From Lepidostoma basale (lineage: Eukaryota > Arthropoda > Insecta > Trichoptera > Lepidostomatidae): a stretch of DNA of 64,000 nt. Each line of letters begins with the position of its first letter. Position 1 is the stretch's first letter. The notes beneath the pieces were generated by a model. The model searched no databases. It saw only the letters and a list, made by a program, of their open reading frames with translations, and was not told the DNA's origin. This document shows positions 62,450 through 64,000 of the stretch, piece after piece. Position numbers and translations under genes: made by a program. The stretch covers positions 186,001-250,000 of the forward strand of contig JAHDVF020000992.1 in NCBI GenBank assembly GCA_022606425.2. Reading direction: 5' to 3'.

Positions 62450-63125
62450 ATCCACAGAAGCAAAGATGGCAGCACACAATGGAGTTATAGTGCCAACCCT
62501 CACGTATGGAAGTGAAGCCTGGAGCTGGCAAAAGAAGGATGAAAGCAGGATAAACGCCGTAGAAATGAGATCACTAAGAAGAATGTGCGGGAAAACGTTG
62601 TATGATAGAATACCGAACGATGAAATAAGAAAGAAATGTAAGGCAGATGACTGCATCATGGATAAAATTAAAAAAGGATCCCTGCGATGGTTTGGACATA
62701 TGAAACGAATAGATGAGAGAAGAATGGTTAAAAAATTGTACACAAGCAGCGTGAGTGGAAAAAGAAGCCGAGGACGACCGAGGAAAAATATGGCATGACC
62801 AAATTAATCAATTACTGAAAGGCGGTCACGTTCGAAGACGGAATAATCGGCGAGCGTGTATGTTACGATGAATGAAAAATTAATATTTTAAGTTTATCCA
62901 TTGTAACAATTATTAAGTACTAGGCGAGAGCGTTGAAAATCACGTGATATTAGGAGAGCAATTTCGTTTTTCCAAATATATACTTTTTTACATTCTCATA
63001 TTCTATTTATTCTATAATAATTTAGTTATTTTCTGACAGTCGAGGAAGCCCGAGAGGTATGGCAGGACAGAGCATTGTGGCGATCCATCCTCTCTGCCTA
63101 CCCCTCCGGGGAAATGACGTGGTTA
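62450..63125 (+). pseudogene. RTE-A LINE fragment split by R5
   Basis: AKMAAHNGVIVPTLTYGSEA, WSWQKKDESRINAVEMRSLR, RMCGKTLYDRIPNDEIRKKC, KADDCIMDKIKKGSLRWFGH, RIDERRMVKKLYTSSVSGKR, SRGRPRKN with a one-base insertion, then HDQINQLLKGGHVRR. After R5 (62882-63038) it resumes EEAREVWQDRALWRSI and the closing block; a SINE has landed in the tail. The open frame 62229-62798 also runs through the J element, so its first third is not LINE. Confidence 0.9.
62882..63038 (+). repeat. R5 repeat, copy 2, inside RTE-A
   Basis: TTATCCATTGTAACAATTAT, AATCACGTGATATTAGGAGA, GCAATTTCGTTTTTCC, TACATTCTCATATTCTA, TTAGTTATTTTCTGACA. It interrupts the RTE-A NVEE region; no clear target duplication. Confidence 0.75.
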
Positions 63126-63368
63126 TTATTATTTTGTTGAATCGCTCGTTTATATCATGACAGCATGAGCCAAATCGATGTGAAGGGGTATTATAGCTAG
63201 AATTGATTCTCGTGACATGTGATAGGTAGCTAGTCTATCACCATTTTATTGTCATGTGAAATCTACACCAGACCAAAAACAGTGCGACAATCACACTGCC
63301 CTCGCCAGAAATCGAACCCGGAACCTTCGTGGTGGCAGTCAAAGCACTTACCACTCGGCCACGAAGGT
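63122..63368 (-). mobile_element. tRNA-derived SINE, full length (247 bp)
   Basis: The most complete copy. Minus strand: ACCTTCGTGGCCGAGTGG (A box), GTAAGTGCTTTGACTGCCAC, GGGTTCGATTTC (B box), GTGTGATTGTCGCACTG, TGGTCTGGTGTAGATTTC, GACAATAAAATGGTGATAG, CACATGTCACGAGAATCAAT, CATCGATTTGGCTCATGCTG, CGATTCAACAAAATAATAAT. It lies within the RTE-A tail of 62450-63125, which resumes as GATGGTTAGTTAG at 63367. Confidence 0.9.
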
Positions 63369-63439
63369 GATGGTTAGTTAGTCAGGTTAATATTTGCTAT
63401 ACAATCTGGCAGTCAGTCTTCGCTATTCATACATCGTCT

Positions 63440-64000
63440 CACACACGAGTATTGTACAACAACAACAACAACAAACCATCACGCCGTTTCCCCGCAGGGG
63501 TAGGCAGAGAGAATGGACCGCCACACTACTCTATCCTGGCACACCTCTCTAGCTTCCTCCACATTCATTCATCGAGTCATACACGCACGTCGATTCTTCC
63601 GGCTTTTGACATGACCAACTTTTAATATTTGATTAATTTGGTCATGCCATGTTTTACTCGGTCTACCTCGACTCCTTACTCCATTTACATTGTTAACGTA
63701 TACTTTTTTAACCATTCTTTCTTCACCCATGCGCTCCATATGTCCAAACCAACGAAGCGAACCTTTCATAATTTTGTTCATAATACCTTCTTTCGCTCTA
63801 CACTCCTTCCTAATATCAGCATTTGAGATTCTGTCGTACATCGTTCTACCACACATACGTCTTAGGGACCTCATCTCTACCGCATTTATTCTGCTCTCAT
63901 CTTTCTTCTGCCAGTTCCATGCTTCGCTTCCATACATAAGGGTTGGAACCAGAACTCCATTGTGAACGGCCATTTTCGCTTCCATTGATAAATTACTGTT
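63440..64000 (-). pseudogene. RTE-A LINE, GTT-tailed subgroup, runs off window
   Basis: The minus-strand frame is open from 63985 to the stop at 63569-63571: EAKMAVHNGVLVPTLMYGSE, AWNWQKKDESRINAVEMRSL, RRMCGRTMYDRISNADIRKE, CRAKEGIMNKIMKGSLRWFG, HMERMGEERMVKKVYVNNVN, GVRSRGRPSKTWHDQINQIL, KVGHVKSRKNRRACMTR. The stop after ACMTR comes early relative to other copies that read on into NVEE, which here is in another frame. The tail is (GTT)n at 63455-63478. It continues beyond 64000 and is the best candidate here for a recently active copy. Confidence 0.92.

Noticed and set aside
62229..62450. N-terminal third of the 189-codon frame at 62229-62798
   Set aside because: It runs through an opposite-strand RTE-A piece and a J-type foldback before entering real RTE-A coding sequence.
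62882..63038. Helitron assignment for R5
   Set aside because: No TC start or CTRR end could be placed at the borders.

Overview
This window looks like A/T-rich, non-coding DNA from an insect genome, plausibly lepidopteran. That guess rests on base composition, the mix of RTE-type and Jockey-type LINEs, a tRNA-derived SINE and several MITE families; no host gene fixes the species. I found no gene that is convincingly a host gene. One short minus-strand open stretch at 23024-23212 could be a terminal exon, with low confidence. Essentially everything recognisable is transposable-element debris, usually 5'-truncated and often nested.

The dominant component is one LINE family, called RTE-A here. 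Over 25 fragments are present, nearly all from the C-terminal end of the reverse-transcriptase ORF plus a short 3' end that finishes in a GTTA-type tail. They lie on both strands from position 1 to 64000. At least eight further LINE lineages appear as C-terminal or RT fragments: RTE-B to RTE-I (labels local to this report), two Jockey-like families and one L2/CR1-like family. A tRNA-derived SINE with A and B boxes is present about ten times. A short non-autonomous family (N1) ends in the same roughly 70 bp and the same tail as RTE-A, so it probably borrows the RTE-A machinery.

DNA transposons are non-autonomous. Three hAT-type MITEs have exact 8-bp target duplications (8756-9798, 14018-14615, 43954-44204), and two more hAT-like elements have imperfect ones (19349-19834, 21593-21947). 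A PIF/Harbinger-type MITE is nested inside the first hAT element, and another TIR element lies at 33233-33491. The hAT element at 14018 sits inside an RTE-D reading frame. The one at 43954 carries a piece of a Jockey-like LINE that is also present at 39722-39812.

The most unusual layer is a set of foldback elements of at least six sequence families, spread over the whole window. Each carries a core of the form CTGANGAW, a perfect or near-perfect hairpin, then GAAAC and GTC or GTT. The hairpin sequence differs between families but the pairing is kept. In several copies the flanks also pair, giving the three-helix layout of a hammerhead ribozyme, with one extra nucleotide after the CTGANGA box. 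The elements usually occur as head-to-head inverted pairs and share short terminal boxes. One array (20522-21065) is flanked by a 12-bp duplication inside an RTE-A copy. I read these as non-autonomous retroelements with hammerhead-like motifs, related to or driven by Penelope-like or retrozyme-type elements. This is the best candidate for an undescribed system here.

Layout: 1-8500 LINE ends, foldbacks and RTE-B/C pieces; 8500-15100 hAT/Harbinger nest, AT microsatellite and RTE-D; 15100-25000 SINEs, Jockey remains, the D-foldback array and hAT-like elements; 25270-25890 a 14-bp tandem array; 26600-33500 RTE-A, A- and P-type foldbacks; 33500-38400 mostly unassigned DNA, a large palindrome and SINEs; 39000-47200 Jockey and RTE-F coding remains and a captured-fragment MITE; 48000-64000 many RTE-A copies, Jockey/RTE-B/RTE-G pieces and SINEs.
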